From Ignavibacterium sp. (GTDB lineage: Bacteria; Zixibacteria; MSB-5A5; GN15; PGXB01), in contig DYGG01000010.1 of NCBI GenBank assembly GCA_020724775.1, positions 32,623 to 69,544 of the forward strand: 36,922 nt of DNA, read 5' to 3'. Under the pieces are notes generated by a model. The model ran no database searches. It was not told where the DNA came from and saw nothing but the letters and a program-made list of their open reading frames with translations. The translations under genes and the position numbers were made by a program. This document shows, piece after piece, positions 7,988 to 16,559 of this stretch (positions within the stretch are counted from its first letter, which is position 1; every line of letters starts with the position of its first letter).

Positions 7988-9139
7988 ATGAAAATCGAGT
8001 TCGAATACAAGATTTCCGATATTTTATTAATTCCCGGTCGGGCACTGAAAGCCAAGAAGATTATTGTCGCCTCATTTTTTATTTTAAGCGCGCTTGCCGT
8101 ATATGACCTTTTCACTTATCTGGCGGTACTGATTGACGGGGGGAATCTTTCCGCATTTTATTCGCGGTATGGTTTAGTTCCAGTCGGCGCTATATGGTTG
8201 GCCGGGACAACAGCGAAGATAGTCTACTATTTTGGTATTCTGTCGGGAATCTGGGTACTGATGGCCGGGATGGCGGGGGTTTCGATTTTTGATTTCGAGA
8301 TGATGCGGGGGAATCCATTCTTTACTTCGCTGGCGGCGATAAGATTTGCGCTGAGTCGTTTTGGGCAGATTTTTGTTTCCCATCTGGCAATTGCCATCTT
8401 TCTGGGGTTTATTCTGCTGATAGGGGTTCTTTTCGGGCTTCTGACGCGAATACCATACCTGGGGGATTGGATGTATGCCCTCTTTCTGATTTTCCCCAAT
8501 TTCATTATAGCGATATTCTCCGTTTTGATAATTTTTGTACTGGCGCTCTCCGTTCTGATAATGCCGGCGACCGTCGCCGCCGACCGGCATGGCGAGGCGT
8601 TTAATTCTATACTGGAAATTTTCACGGTGATTACTCGTCAGCCGTTTCGCTGGCTGGGTATCACAGTCTATTCGCTGGTCGCGGCGAAAATAAGCGGATT
8701 TGTTTTTGCCTATTTCTCCTATCGCGCCCTGCAGTTTCTTCAGTTCATAACGCAACTGGGAGGCGGGGAAAAAATACAGGACCTGTTTGCCTCCGGCGCA
8801 GCGCATCTGCCACTGCAGAGTCCGGCTGTCAAGCAACTTACAACGGTATTACCCGGTTTAAATTTTGGTTTTACTGTGGAATTTTTGAATGGCGCCGCGC
8901 AGCCCGGTTTAGCCGGTTATCTAATGGCGCTTTCACTCTTCGGAGTCTTCGTTATTATCGTCGCTTATATCTTCTCTATAATCGCTACGGGGCAATCCGT
9001 CTGTTACGCCTTCGTCAGAAAAGCCCGCGACGGGCATCTTTTCTCCAATGAGAAACCGCTCCAGTTTGAGCCGGAGTGGGTGAATCCTCCCATAAAAGGT
9101 CCTGCCGAGGCGCGTCCGGTGGACCCGACGAAGATGTAA
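7988..9139 (+). CDS. Multispanning membrane protein of unknown function
   Basis: I do not recognise the family. From ATG 7988 the product has 383 residues, with about six to seven hydrophobic segments. They lie near residues 25-45, 65-110, 130-155, 165-205, 225-245 and 325-355, with a soluble charged tail rich in Pro at the C-terminus. The region ADRHGEAFNSILEIFTVITRQPF looks like a cytoplasmic loop between membrane helices, a layout seen in uncharacterised permease-like proteins. An upstream in-frame TTG (7946) would add 14 poorly hydrophobic residues, so ATG 7988 is preferred, although no strong ribosome-binding site is visible. A small inverted repeat (ACTTGA/TCAAGT, 7950-7968) precedes it. 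It ends 12 nt before the microprotein gene. Confidence 0.7.
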   Translation: MKIEFEYKISDILLIPGRALKAKKIIVASFFILSALAVYDLFTYLAVLIDGGNLSAFYSRYGLVPVGAIWLAGTTAKIVYYFGILSGIWVLMAGMAGVSIFDFEMMRGNPFFTSLAAIRFALSRFGQIFVSHLAIAIFLGFILLIGVLFGLLTRIPYLGDWMYALFLIFPNFIIAIFSVLIIFVLALSVLIMPATVAADRHGEAFNSILEIFTVITRQPFRWLGITVYSLVAAKISGFVFAYFSYRALQFLQFITQLGGGEKIQDLFASGAAHLPLQSPAVKQLTTVLPGLNFGFTVEFLNGAAQPGLAGYLMALSLFGVFVIIVAYIFSIIATGQSVCYAFVRKARDGHLFSNEKPLQFEPEWVNPPIKGPAEARPVDPTKM

Positions 9140-9151
9140 GCCCCGATTCTT

Positions 9152-9253
9152 ATGAGTTCCTGGACCTATTTCTGGCTCTTTGTCCCCCCGGTTATTTTGG
9201 TCTTCGTTGGGGTATTTTACTTTTTTTATCAGGGCCGAAAGGACAGACAGTGA
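9152..9253 (+). CDS. 33-residue single-span membrane microprotein, putative symporter small subunit
   Basis: A short reading frame, ATG 9152 to TGA 9251-9253. It begins MSSWTYFWLFVPPVILVFV, continues with an aromatic-rich hydrophobic stretch to YFFYQ, and ends in the basic tail GRKDRQ. This is one membrane helix with an inside-positive C-terminus. Its stop overlaps the GTG start of the sodium:solute symporter (GTGA), implying translational coupling. Several transporter families are known to have ~30-40 residue accessory proteins encoded just upstream of the symporter (for example MetS with MetP, and 'symporter small accessory proteins'). Its topology and position match that pattern; a direct sequence relation is not shown. 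No clear ribosome-binding site precedes it. Confidence 0.6.
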   Translation: MSSWTYFWLFVPPVILVFVGVFYFFYQGRKDRQ

Positions 9254-10683
9254 ATCCGGTCCTGCTCGGTTTTGCCGCTTACCTGGTTACCATATTTGTG
9301 GTGGGATTACTCACGGCGCGCCTGAACAAGACTATTGATGACTATCTGCTTGCCGGGCGCAAACTGGGCATCTGGATTATTACTTTCTCCGAGAGGGCTT
9401 CGGGAGAGTCGGCCTGGTTGCTTCTGGGTCTTCCGGGAGTGGTTTTTGTTTCCGGTCTTTCGGAGTTATGGGTGGCTATCGGATGTACCAGCGGCATTCT
9501 CTTTTCCTGGATATTCATTTCGCGCCGCCTTCGGACGGAGTCGGAATATAATTATGCGATTACAATCCCGGAGTTCCTGGAGCATAAGTTCAATGATACC
9601 TCGCGGTCGATTCGCACCTTTGCCACCATAATTATAGTGTTCTTCTTTGCCTTCTATGTCTCGGCGCAATTTATAGGGGCGGGCAAAGTGCTAAATGCTT
9701 CGTTCGGAATCTCCCCATTCTGGGGGATGCTACTGGGCGCCGCGATAATACTCTTCTACACCATTATGGGTGGCTTTTTGGCGGTCGCCTGGACCGACCT
9801 TTTCCAGGGAGCCCTGATGATTGCCACTCTTGTGATACTTCCCCTGGCGGGACTGATAGAAATAGGAGGTTGGGGCAAGATGGTAGAGCATCTGTCGCAA
9901 TCTCATCCTGATCATCTCTCGGTGCTGGGAGGAAACAGCGGTATATTTGCCGCCTTTTCAATCATCTCGGGGTTGGCATGGGGGCTGGGATATATGGGAC
10001 AGCCGCACTTACTTGTGAGATTTATGGCGATTAATAAGCCGGAAGACTTGCGCCGGGGGACGCTAATCGGCATTACCTGGTCGGTTGTCGCTTTCTGGGG
10101 GGCAATTTTTCTGGGACTGTTTGCCCTCGTCATTTTTGGCAATGGGGAGATATCCGATGCCGAAAAGATAATGCCGATGATGGCGACTCGATTGGTGCCG
10201 GCATGGTTGGCGGGGATTTTGATTTCGGGGGCAATCGCGGCAATGATGTCCACGGCGGATAGCCAGTTACTGGTGACAACCTCTGCCGTCGTTAGAGATA
10301 TTTATCATAATTTAATTAATAGGAAAGCAAGCGACAAGCGACTGGTTTCGCTTTCCAGAGTGATTACTTTCCTCGTGGGATTGCTGGCGATGATAATAGC
10401 CCTGATTTCCCAGGAGTTGGTATTCACCATGGTCGGCTTTGCCTGGTCGGGGCTGGGGGCGGCTTTTGGTCCGGCGATGCTTCTTACACTCTGGTGGCGC
10501 AAAACGACTCGTGAAGGGGTGCTGGCCGGAATGGTGGTCGGGACGATGACGGCTATCATCTGGCATTTTACTCCGCAGTTAAGCGGTCTTGTATATGAAC
10601 TTGCTCCCTCTTATATTCTTGCCCTGATTGCCGTCTGGCTGGTGAGCCTCATTACGGCGCCCAGGGACCAACGCTCCGACTGA
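9250..10683 (+). CDS. Sodium:solute symporter (SSS family, PutP-like)
   Basis: From GTG 9250 the product is 477 residues with about 13 membrane helices. AAAGGA lies 6 nt upstream of the GTG, and the upstream in-frame extension would break into the microprotein and the previous gene, so this start is favoured. Family signatures are GESAWLLLGLPG early, corresponding to the PutP stretch that binds substrate and sodium, and AAMMSTADSQLLVTTSAVVRD, the Na2-site helix of PutP-type symporters. The protein imports a solute driven by sodium; proline or a related amino acid is plausible, but the substrate cannot be set from sequence. It follows the microprotein with a GTGA overlap and precedes the pseudouridine synthase gene. 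Confidence 0.9.
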   Translation: MNPVLLGFAAYLVTIFVVGLLTARLNKTIDDYLLAGRKLGIWIITFSERASGESAWLLLGLPGVVFVSGLSELWVAIGCTSGILFSWIFISRRLRTESEYNYAITIPEFLEHKFNDTSRSIRTFATIIIVFFFAFYVSAQFIGAGKVLNASFGISPFWGMLLGAAIILFYTIMGGFLAVAWTDLFQGALMIATLVILPLAGLIEIGGWGKMVEHLSQSHPDHLSVLGGNSGIFAAFSIISGLAWGLGYMGQPHLLVRFMAINKPEDLRRGTLIGITWSVVAFWGAIFLGLFALVIFGNGEISDAEKIMPMMATRLVPAWLAGILISGAIAAMMSTADSQLLVTTSAVVRDIYHNLINRKASDKRLVSLSRVITFLVGLLAMIIALISQELVFTMVGFAWSGLGAAFGPAMLLTLWWRKTTREGVLAGMVVGTMTAIIWHFTPQLSGLVYELAPSYILALIAVWLVSLITAPRDQRSD

Positions 10684-10737
10684 TTGCGGATCCGGGCAAC
10701 CGGGGCGCCATCGTCCCAACTCGGCAGACGATTAGTT

Positions 10738-11727
10738 ATGAATTCGACAGAAAAATATTCCAGAGTGATTGAGTTTATTCATCCGACCGGAGGTGAGCCG
10801 GTGCGATTGGATAAGTATATCGGACAGACATCCTCGTTCGCCCTGACCCGAAGCAAAGTGCAAAAACTTATTGAAGCCGGACTGGTCACCGTCGATGGCA
10901 AGAAAGCGGCGCATCATCAGTTATTGAGCGGAGGGGAAAGGGTTGTCATTCGGGTACCGGAAGAGCCGCCGTCGTTACTGCTGCCGGAAGAAATAAGCCT
11001 CGATATCATTTATGAGGATGATTACCTGCTGGTGATAAATAAACCGGCAGGTATGACAGTGCATCCGGGTGCCGGACAGAAAAGCGGCACGCTGGTCAAC
11101 GCGCTTCTCAACTATGTCGGAAATCTCTCGAAATTGTCCGGGGGAGACCGGCCCGGGATAGTACATCGCCTGGACAAAGATACCAGCGGTCTGGTTCTGG
11201 TCGCGAAAGACGACCGGACTCATCTAGCGCTTCAGAAGTTGTTTCAGGCGAGAAAAATCACGAAAAGGTACACGGCTCTCATTTGCGGTAATCTGAAAGA
11301 GACTGTCGGGCAGATTGAATTGGCAATAAGTCGCTCCCGGAAAGACCGTCAGAAAATGGCCGTATCGCCGGGAAAGGGGAGACCGGCTTTAACCGAATAC
11401 CGGTTGACCAAACGCTACCGCCTTTATGACCTCCTCGATATCCGGATTCATACCGGCAGGACTCACCAGATAAGAGTGCATTTTTCCCATCTGGGGCATC
11501 CGATATTCGGCGACCCGGAATATGGCGGCCGGAGCAAGTGGCACAGGTCTATTTTCAGCGGAGATCGTCAGGTGGCGGCGCAGGCATTGGCAATGATGCC
11601 CCGTCAGGCCCTTCACGCCCGGCTTTTAAAGTTCGATCATCCAGCCACTGCCGCTTCGGTTACTTTTGAAAGTCTGCTTCCGGAAGATTTCAGGGAACTT
11701 CTGGATTTTCTCGACAGGATTTCGTAA
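10738..11727 (+). CDS. rluD: RluD-type 23S rRNA pseudouridine synthase (S4 plus RluA-family catalytic domain)
   Basis: A 329-residue enzyme that isomerises uridine to pseudouridine, most likely in the large-subunit rRNA. An N-terminal S4 RNA-binding domain (about 22-72, RLDKYIGQTSSFALTRSKVQ) precedes the RluA/RluD catalytic domain. The catalytic Asp lies in GIVHRLDKDTSG (Asp146), and RIHTGRTHQIRVHFSHLGHP is the second conserved motif. ATG 10738 is preferred over an in-frame start at 10684, which would begin directly at the symporter stop and adds no conserved sequence. No strong ribosome-binding site is visible. The RluD-versus-other-RluA paralog assignment rests on the S4 domain and length only. 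Confidence 0.9.
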   Translation: MNSTEKYSRVIEFIHPTGGEPVRLDKYIGQTSSFALTRSKVQKLIEAGLVTVDGKKAAHHQLLSGGERVVIRVPEEPPSLLLPEEISLDIIYEDDYLLVINKPAGMTVHPGAGQKSGTLVNALLNYVGNLSKLSGGDRPGIVHRLDKDTSGLVLVAKDDRTHLALQKLFQARKITKRYTALICGNLKETVGQIELAISRSRKDRQKMAVSPGKGRPALTEYRLTKRYRLYDLLDIRIHTGRTHQIRVHFSHLGHPIFGDPEYGGRSKWHRSIFSGDRQVAAQALAMMPRQALHARLLKFDHPATAASVTFESLLPEDFRELLDFLDRIS

Positions 11728-11757
11728 GAGAATCTTCTCCCAACGATTAATACAAAA

Positions 11758-11787
11758 GGGCGCCGCTATCCTGAGATAGCCGCGCCC
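11758..11787 (-). terminator. Hairpin terminator for the M16 peptidase genes
   Basis: GGGCGC-C-GCTATC (11758-11770) pairs with GATAGC-C-GCGCCC (11775-11787) around a CTGA loop, with one C-C mismatch. On the minus strand it is followed by TTTTGT, so it serves the converging peptidase genes. On the plus strand no T-run follows, so termination of the pseudouridine synthase gene is less certain. Confidence 0.7.
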
Positions 11788-11810
11788 TGATATTGCAGTA
11801 AAACCGGCAG

Positions 11811-13265
11811 TCATTCCAGAACCGGGTCAGTCAATTCAATAGTGGTCACTGTACCGAATTCGTCAAGAGGTTTGTCGAATGTCTCGGGCTTGCCCACTAT
11901 TAGGTAAGTCAGACTGTCGGGTTGAAGATATTTCTGGGCGACCGCTTTTACCTGCTCCATCGTGACCTGACGGTAATTATCAAGATAAGTCTTGTAATAA
12001 TCAGCCGGGTAACCGTCGAATTCGAGATTTATCAGACTCTGAACGATTTTCGCCGGGTTATCGAAAGTGAATACGAACCGGTTGATGACGGCGTCGCGGG
12101 CTTCTTTCAATTCTTGTTCGGTAACCCCCTCGTTTCTGATTTTTTCTATCTCCTCGGAAATAATCCGGGTCGCCTTATAAGCGGTAGAACTTTTTGTCTG
12201 GCAATAGGCGTAGAAGGTGCCGTAATCGCGGGAGTTGGTCGAGAAACTGGAGCCGGTAGAGTAAGCCAGGCCCTCATCGGAGCGGACACGTGAAGTCAAC
12301 CGGGATGTGAACGAGCCGCCGCCGAGGATATAATTGAGGAGGTCGATGGCATACTTGTCCGGGTTGCCCCGTCTGACGCCCAGTTGCCCGATTCGGATAT
12401 TGGCTTGATTGATATCCTTTTTGACCAGATAGACGCCGGGCTTAAAGCTGAACGCGACCGGCGGATATGGCGGGACCGGATAGTCCGATTTTTTCCAGTC
12501 GCCAAAATATTTTTCGAACTTCTTTATTAAGTCGGCCTTTTTAAAATCACCCGAGATGGCCACCATCATATTATTAGGCGCGAAAAAGCGGCGATGATAC
12601 TCATGCAAGTCTTCGGGGGTGATAGTCTTGACTGAAGCCCATTCCAGAATGCGGCCGAAGGGGTGGTCGCCATAAATGGTATGATTGAAGAACCTTTCGG
12701 TAATCGAACCGGGCTGGTCGTTGCGTCTCTTGATGCTGTTCTTGAGATCGACTTTAGCCAGGTCAAGTTTCTCTTGCGGAAAAGCGGGATTGCGCAGAAG
12801 GTCGGCAAAAAGTTTGAGTCCCATATCGAGGTCCTGGGAGAGGACATTCAGCTGCGCGCCCCCTTCCTCGGAGCGAATCCAGGTCTCCAGCGACCCACCG
12901 ATAAATTCCAAAAGAATACTCAGGGAATCGCCGCTGATGGTTTTACTTCCACCCGTCCGCATCACCGTTCCGACCAGCCCCGATAGCCCGTCTTTCTCGG
13001 GGGGGTCGAAAATGGAGCCGCAGCGGATTAAGCCATAGACGTTGACTATAGGCAGACGGTGGTCTTCGTAAAGATAGAGAATCATGCCGTTTTTCAACTC
13101 CACCCGGTCGACCTCGACGCCAACTTCCGGAAGGTTCAATTCAAACTCCTCGTATTTAAATCCCCCGATGATTCGGGAGCCGGGGGATTTCAAAGGCGCT
13201 GTTTGGGCGAAAGCGGCTGACGCCAGCAGCGCCATAATTACCATCAATAGAAATATCTTTTTCAT
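11811..13265 (-). CDS. Secreted M16-family peptidase subunit lacking the zinc site
   Basis: A 484-residue M16 (pitrilysin/processing peptidase-like) protein with a signal peptide (about 1-20, ending AAFA). The fold is clear, but the HxxEH zinc motif is replaced near residues 94-102 (LSGLVGTVMRTGG), so it is not catalytic. It keeps the R...Y substrate-binding pair of the non-catalytic half (SRVRSDEGLAYS). In known two-chain M16B enzymes, such as bacterial heterodimers and mitochondrial MPP, an inactive chain pairs with an HxxEH chain. The catalytic partner is encoded 17 nt upstream, which strongly suggests a periplasmic heterodimer. A hairpin terminator follows. Confidence 0.92.
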   Translation of the reverse strand: MKKIFLLMVIMALLASAAFAQTAPLKSPGSRIIGGFKYEEFELNLPEVGVEVDRVELKNGMILYLYEDHRLPIVNVYGLIRCGSIFDPPEKDGLSGLVGTVMRTGGSKTISGDSLSILLEFIGGSLETWIRSEEGGAQLNVLSQDLDMGLKLFADLLRNPAFPQEKLDLAKVDLKNSIKRRNDQPGSITERFFNHTIYGDHPFGRILEWASVKTITPEDLHEYHRRFFAPNNMMVAISGDFKKADLIKKFEKYFGDWKKSDYPVPPYPPVAFSFKPGVYLVKKDINQANIRIGQLGVRRGNPDKYAIDLLNYILGGGSFTSRLTSRVRSDEGLAYSTGSSFSTNSRDYGTFYAYCQTKSSTAYKATRIISEEIEKIRNEGVTEQELKEARDAVINRFVFTFDNPAKIVQSLINLEFDGYPADYYKTYLDNYRQVTMEQVKAVAQKYLQPDSLTYLIVGKPETFDKPLDEFGTVTTIELTDPVLE

Positions 13266-13282
13266 TGCTGCTTTCTCCTGCC

Positions 13283-14806
13283 TCAGTAAGACTGCAGTGC
13301 CGCGCTTGACGGCGATTCCGATTTCGTCTTAACAATATAAACTACGGTGCGATTTGACTTGACCAGGTACTTGCTGACCACCCGCCTGACGTCTTCAGCC
13401 GTAACTTTCTTAATCTGTTCCTGCAATTTAATGAAGTGCGACCAATCTCCGGTGACAACTTCGCTTCCGGAAATTCGGAAGGCGATGCCGAGATTTGATT
13501 CCATTGAGCGAATGAAGGAGGCGTCAATTTGATTGCGCACTTTCTGCAGTTCCCAATCAGAGACCGGTTCGGATTTCAATTTTTCTATTTCGGCATAGAC
13601 AACCTCTTCCAGGTTTTGGAAACTGTTTTCACCATAAGGAGTAATAGAGCAATAAAAGGCGCTGGGGAGACGGGAAGAGTTGTCCACGGCGGCGGAAACG
13701 TTACCGAGTTTCTTTTCGCGAATGTTCTTGTAAAAGCGGCTGGTTCGCCCTGAGGAAAGGAGATTAGCCGCGACCGACAGCGCCGGCAGGTCGGGATGAC
13801 CGACTTCGGGCGTGCGCCAGGCGACAATCCCGATAGGGTTGGCGTCGAATTCAATCTCCACTCGCCGCTCCCCTTTCTGCTCGGCATCGCGCGTTCGCAC
13901 CGGCGGAGGAGTCGGCTGTGCCGGAATCTTGCCGAAATATTTCTCACAAACCCGGAATACTTCTTCAGCGTCAACATCTCCGACGATTGCCGCTACGGCG
14001 TTCGATGGGGCATAATGTGACTTGAAATACTCTTCCACTTCTTCCCGCATGACCATCTCCAGGTCGCTCATCCAGCCGATAACGGGCCAGGAATATGGTG
14101 ACGCCCAGAACATGGTGGCGCCCAGCGCTTCATAGACTATTCCCCACGGTTCGTTTTCGGTGCGTAAACGACGTTCTTCCATTACGACATCACGCTCGGA
14201 ATAAAATTCCCGCAGGACCAGGTTTTCAAGACGGTCGGCTTCCATAAAAGCCCATAGTTCCAGACGATTCTTGGGCAGGGAGACAAAATACTGAGTGCCG
14301 TCATTTCCGGTGGAAGCATTAAGCGTGGAGCCGCCGTTCTGAAGATAGGTACTCCAGAGTTCATCCTTAATAACATATTTTTTCTGCTCGCTCTGAAGCG
14401 CCGCCATTTCTTCCTTGATTACCTTGTAGCGGGTGGAATCGGCCTGATAGAGGGGGCTGTTCAATTTCACCTGCTCGGCATGAAGTAGCGCCGCCAGAGA
14501 GTCGATTTTCCGCATAATGGGGATTTCCGCATCATAATCAGCCGTCCCGAAAATCTTGCTCCCTTTGAAAAGCATATGCTCCAGCAGATGCGAAATACCG
14601 GTTATGCCGGGGCGTTCGTCAACCGAGCCGGTATTGAACCGGATAATGGTGGAGAAAACCGGCGCCGAATGGTTCTCCGCGACGAGGACTCTCATACCAT
14701 TGGATAAGGTTTTCTCTTTGACGTCCAGTTTCAGCACGCCAGTCTGTCCCATAGCTCCCGCGGCCCAGAAAACTCCCAGTGTCAGAAAAGTCAGGAATTT
14801 GCTCAC
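13283..14806 (-). CDS. Secreted catalytic M16 zinc metallopeptidase
   Basis: From GTG 14806 the product is 507 residues with a signal peptide (MSKFLTFLTLGVFWAAGAMGQ). The zinc motif HxxEH is intact (HLLEH, residues 73-77), and the distal Glu lies in MEERRLRTENEPWG. The C-terminal half carries the GRTSRFYKNIREKKLG segment seen in M16B enzymes. It degrades peptides in the periplasm, probably with the inactive partner encoded directly downstream. A longer form from ATG 14848 is possible, but GAGGAG lies about 8 nt upstream of the GTG and the signal peptide then starts cleanly. Between HLLEH and the distal Glu there is a charged helical insertion of about 80 residues (DSLAALLHAEQVKLNS onward). 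Confidence 0.92.
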   Translation of the reverse strand: MSKFLTFLTLGVFWAAGAMGQTGVLKLDVKEKTLSNGMRVLVAENHSAPVFSTIIRFNTGSVDERPGITGISHLLEHMLFKGSKIFGTADYDAEIPIMRKIDSLAALLHAEQVKLNSPLYQADSTRYKVIKEEMAALQSEQKKYVIKDELWSTYLQNGGSTLNASTGNDGTQYFVSLPKNRLELWAFMEADRLENLVLREFYSERDVVMEERRLRTENEPWGIVYEALGATMFWASPYSWPVIGWMSDLEMVMREEVEEYFKSHYAPSNAVAAIVGDVDAEEVFRVCEKYFGKIPAQPTPPPVRTRDAEQKGERRVEIEFDANPIGIVAWRTPEVGHPDLPALSVAANLLSSGRTSRFYKNIREKKLGNVSAAVDNSSRLPSAFYCSITPYGENSFQNLEEVVYAEIEKLKSEPVSDWELQKVRNQIDASFIRSMESNLGIAFRISGSEVVTGDWSHFIKLQEQIKKVTAEDVRRVVSKYLVKSNRTVVYIVKTKSESPSSAALQSY

Positions 14807-14865
14807 CTGGGTTACTCCTCTCTTATTGGTTAAAACAAGATTAATCATCTAAATATTACGGCGAA

Positions 14866-14897
14866 AGTATATCAGTTTACTCCATATGTCAATATGG
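14866..14897 (-). promoter_or_regulatory. Promoter of the M16 peptidase genes with a palindrome over the -35
   Basis: On the minus strand TTGACA (14892-14887) lies 15 nt from TATACT (14871-14866), or 17 nt from TACTTT. The -35 sits inside the palindrome CCATATTGACATATGG (arms 14882-14887 and 14892-14897), a possible operator. The ribosome-binding site GAGGAG follows just upstream of the GTG start. Confidence 0.5.
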
Positions 14898-14979
14898 GAA
14901 TGGAATTCGAAGAGCGCAGAAAGACGGGTCCCTCAAAATATGTTTATAGACCGATTGAAGCGACCGGCACAAAGGAATC

Positions 14980-15008
14980 TTGACTTTTATGACCGAATTT
15001 TGTATAAA
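14980..15008 (+). promoter_or_regulatory. Sigma-70-type promoter of the polysaccharide operon
   Basis: TTGACT (14980-14985) and TATAAA (15003-15008) are separated by 17 nt, a near-consensus pair. The decamer GTATAAAAAG occurs here (15002-15011) and again about 30 nt downstream (15032-15041). Transcription would start near 15015, leaving a leader of about 45 nt before the first gene at 15058. Confidence 0.65.
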
Positions 15009-15057
15009 AAGCCTCTAACTCATTGTGCTAAGTATAAAAAGTATCACAGGTTAATAT

Positions 15058-16554
15058 ATGAAAAAGGGACACGCCGGAGCAGGTTCCAGAGATTGGCATA
15101 AAATTTCCGCGAGAGTATTCATATTCATGTCGCTTCTGGCGACCCTTACTAATGTTGCCGCGGCTCAGGAGGGGTCTCTCAGTTCACTGGTTGACCCGGA
15201 TGAATATATTATAGGACCGGGCGACCGCTTTCGTGTCGATTTCTGGGAGGGCACCTCACCGACCATTGAAGTGACAGTAACGCCGGAAGGGTTTCTTCTT
15301 CTGACCGGCATCGGGCGCGCCGATGTCGGCGATCTTATTTTGAGTGAAGCCCGCGCTCGTCTCAGGGAATTGATAGGCAAGTATTACCCCGATGTTGCCT
15401 ATTCGATTACCCTCGTAGGCATTAGGTCGATCAAGGTTCTTGTCTCAGGGGCAGTGAAAGCGCCCGGAATGTACGAATTCGTAGGGACACAGAGAGTATC
15501 CGAGGCGCTGGAAAAAGCGGGCGGCATCGTGGAGGGTGGCTCGGTCAGGAATATTACTCTAAACGGCGGTGTTCGGGAGTATCTTGTCGACTTGCTCCGC
15601 TACGAACGGGTCGGGGATATGAATGCCAATCCCTATCTTTTCTCCGGTTACCGGATATTCGTGCCTCAAGTAATCGATTCTGCCACCTTCCTGCATATCT
15701 CCGGTGAAGTTGTCAAAGCGGGTGGATATGAATATCGCCATGGCGATAACCTGGGAGGACTTCTGGAAATCGCCCATGGACTTACCGGACAACAGAATGA
15801 CACGGTAATAATTTTTCGCGAGGACCAGGAATTGCGACTCAATGTTGCGGCGGCAGAGTTACCCTTGCAGCCAGGCGACAAGATTGTCGTGGGAAGAAAA
15901 TTGGTTGAAGATGAGGGAGGATATTTCTCGATAACCGGCGAGGTTCTTTCTCCCGGTCGTTACCCTTTAAAGAAAGTAATCGGTCTTGATGCGGCTCTGG
16001 TCAGGGCCGGCGGTGTCACTCCTGATGCCTCCATCTGCTCCGGGGCCATATTCAGAAAGGGAAGCATCAGAAATGACGTGGTTTTCGCATCCCGATTGAA
16101 AGATGAAATTTATTATAATGTCTCTCCCGGCTCACATAATCTTCCCGTGGCGGTGGACCTCTGCCGGTACTACCCGGAAAATCTGGGGAAGATTGTAATC
16201 GTGCCGGGTGATTCCATCGTTATTCCGCCAAAAACGGGGAAAGTGGCTGTTCTCGGATATGTCGCTAATCCGGGGATGCTGGCCTTGAAGGAGAGCCGGA
16301 TGTCGGTACGGGAAATTATCCGGCAGGCAGGCGGCTATTCGCCGGGGGCCGACCACGGGCGGGTGGAAATTGTCCGCGCTGTATCTGGAACCAGAAGTCT
16401 GAATGGTCCGGCGGCATTCATTTATGACGGCGATGCGGTGGTGGTGCCTATCAAATCGGAGCGGAAAGGATTTTTCGACCGGCTCAAGGACTTCGCCATC
16501 CTTGCCGGCGCCGCCGGTGTGGTCTATCTTGCTATCGACAATATGGCGGACTGA
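15058..16554 (+). CDS. Polysaccharide export protein with SLBB repeats (Wza-like)
   Basis: A 498-residue envelope protein. After an N-terminal signal (about 18-37, ending AAAQ) comes the polysaccharide biosynthesis/export domain (YIIGPGDRFRVDFWEG, then VTVTPEGFLLLTGIG). Four SLBB-like units follow, each opening with a (V/I)SG.V..PG-type strand: VSGAVKAPGMYEF, ISGEVVKAGGYEY, ITGEVLSPGRYPL and LGYVANPGMLAL. A hydrophobic C-terminal segment (FAILAGAAGVVYLAI) may be the outer-membrane helix, as in Wza. There is no lipobox Cys. It is the first gene of the polysaccharide operon, 5 nt before the Wzz-like gene, and likely forms the export channel. Confidence 0.9.
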   Translation: MKKGHAGAGSRDWHKISARVFIFMSLLATLTNVAAAQEGSLSSLVDPDEYIIGPGDRFRVDFWEGTSPTIEVTVTPEGFLLLTGIGRADVGDLILSEARARLRELIGKYYPDVAYSITLVGIRSIKVLVSGAVKAPGMYEFVGTQRVSEALEKAGGIVEGGSVRNITLNGGVREYLVDLLRYERVGDMNANPYLFSGYRIFVPQVIDSATFLHISGEVVKAGGYEYRHGDNLGGLLEIAHGLTGQQNDTVIIFREDQELRLNVAAAELPLQPGDKIVVGRKLVEDEGGYFSITGEVLSPGRYPLKKVIGLDAALVRAGGVTPDASICSGAIFRKGSIRNDVVFASRLKDEIYYNVSPGSHNLPVAVDLCRYYPENLGKIVIVPGDSIVIPPKTGKVAVLGYVANPGMLALKESRMSVREIIRQAGGYSPGADHGRVEIVRAVSGTRSLNGPAAFIYDGDAVVVPIKSERKGFFDRLKDFAILAGAAGVVYLAIDNMAD

Positions 16555-16559
16555 TTATT

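Noticed and set aside
9076-9249. N-terminal extension of the symporter gene from GTG 9076
   Set aside because: It runs through the end of the membrane-protein gene and across the microprotein gene in another frame, and lacks hydrophobic start character; GTG 9250 has AAAGGA at the right distance.
10684-10737. Start of the pseudouridine synthase at 10684
   Set aside because: It begins at the base after the symporter stop and adds 18 unconserved residues; ATG 10738 leads straight into the S4 domain.
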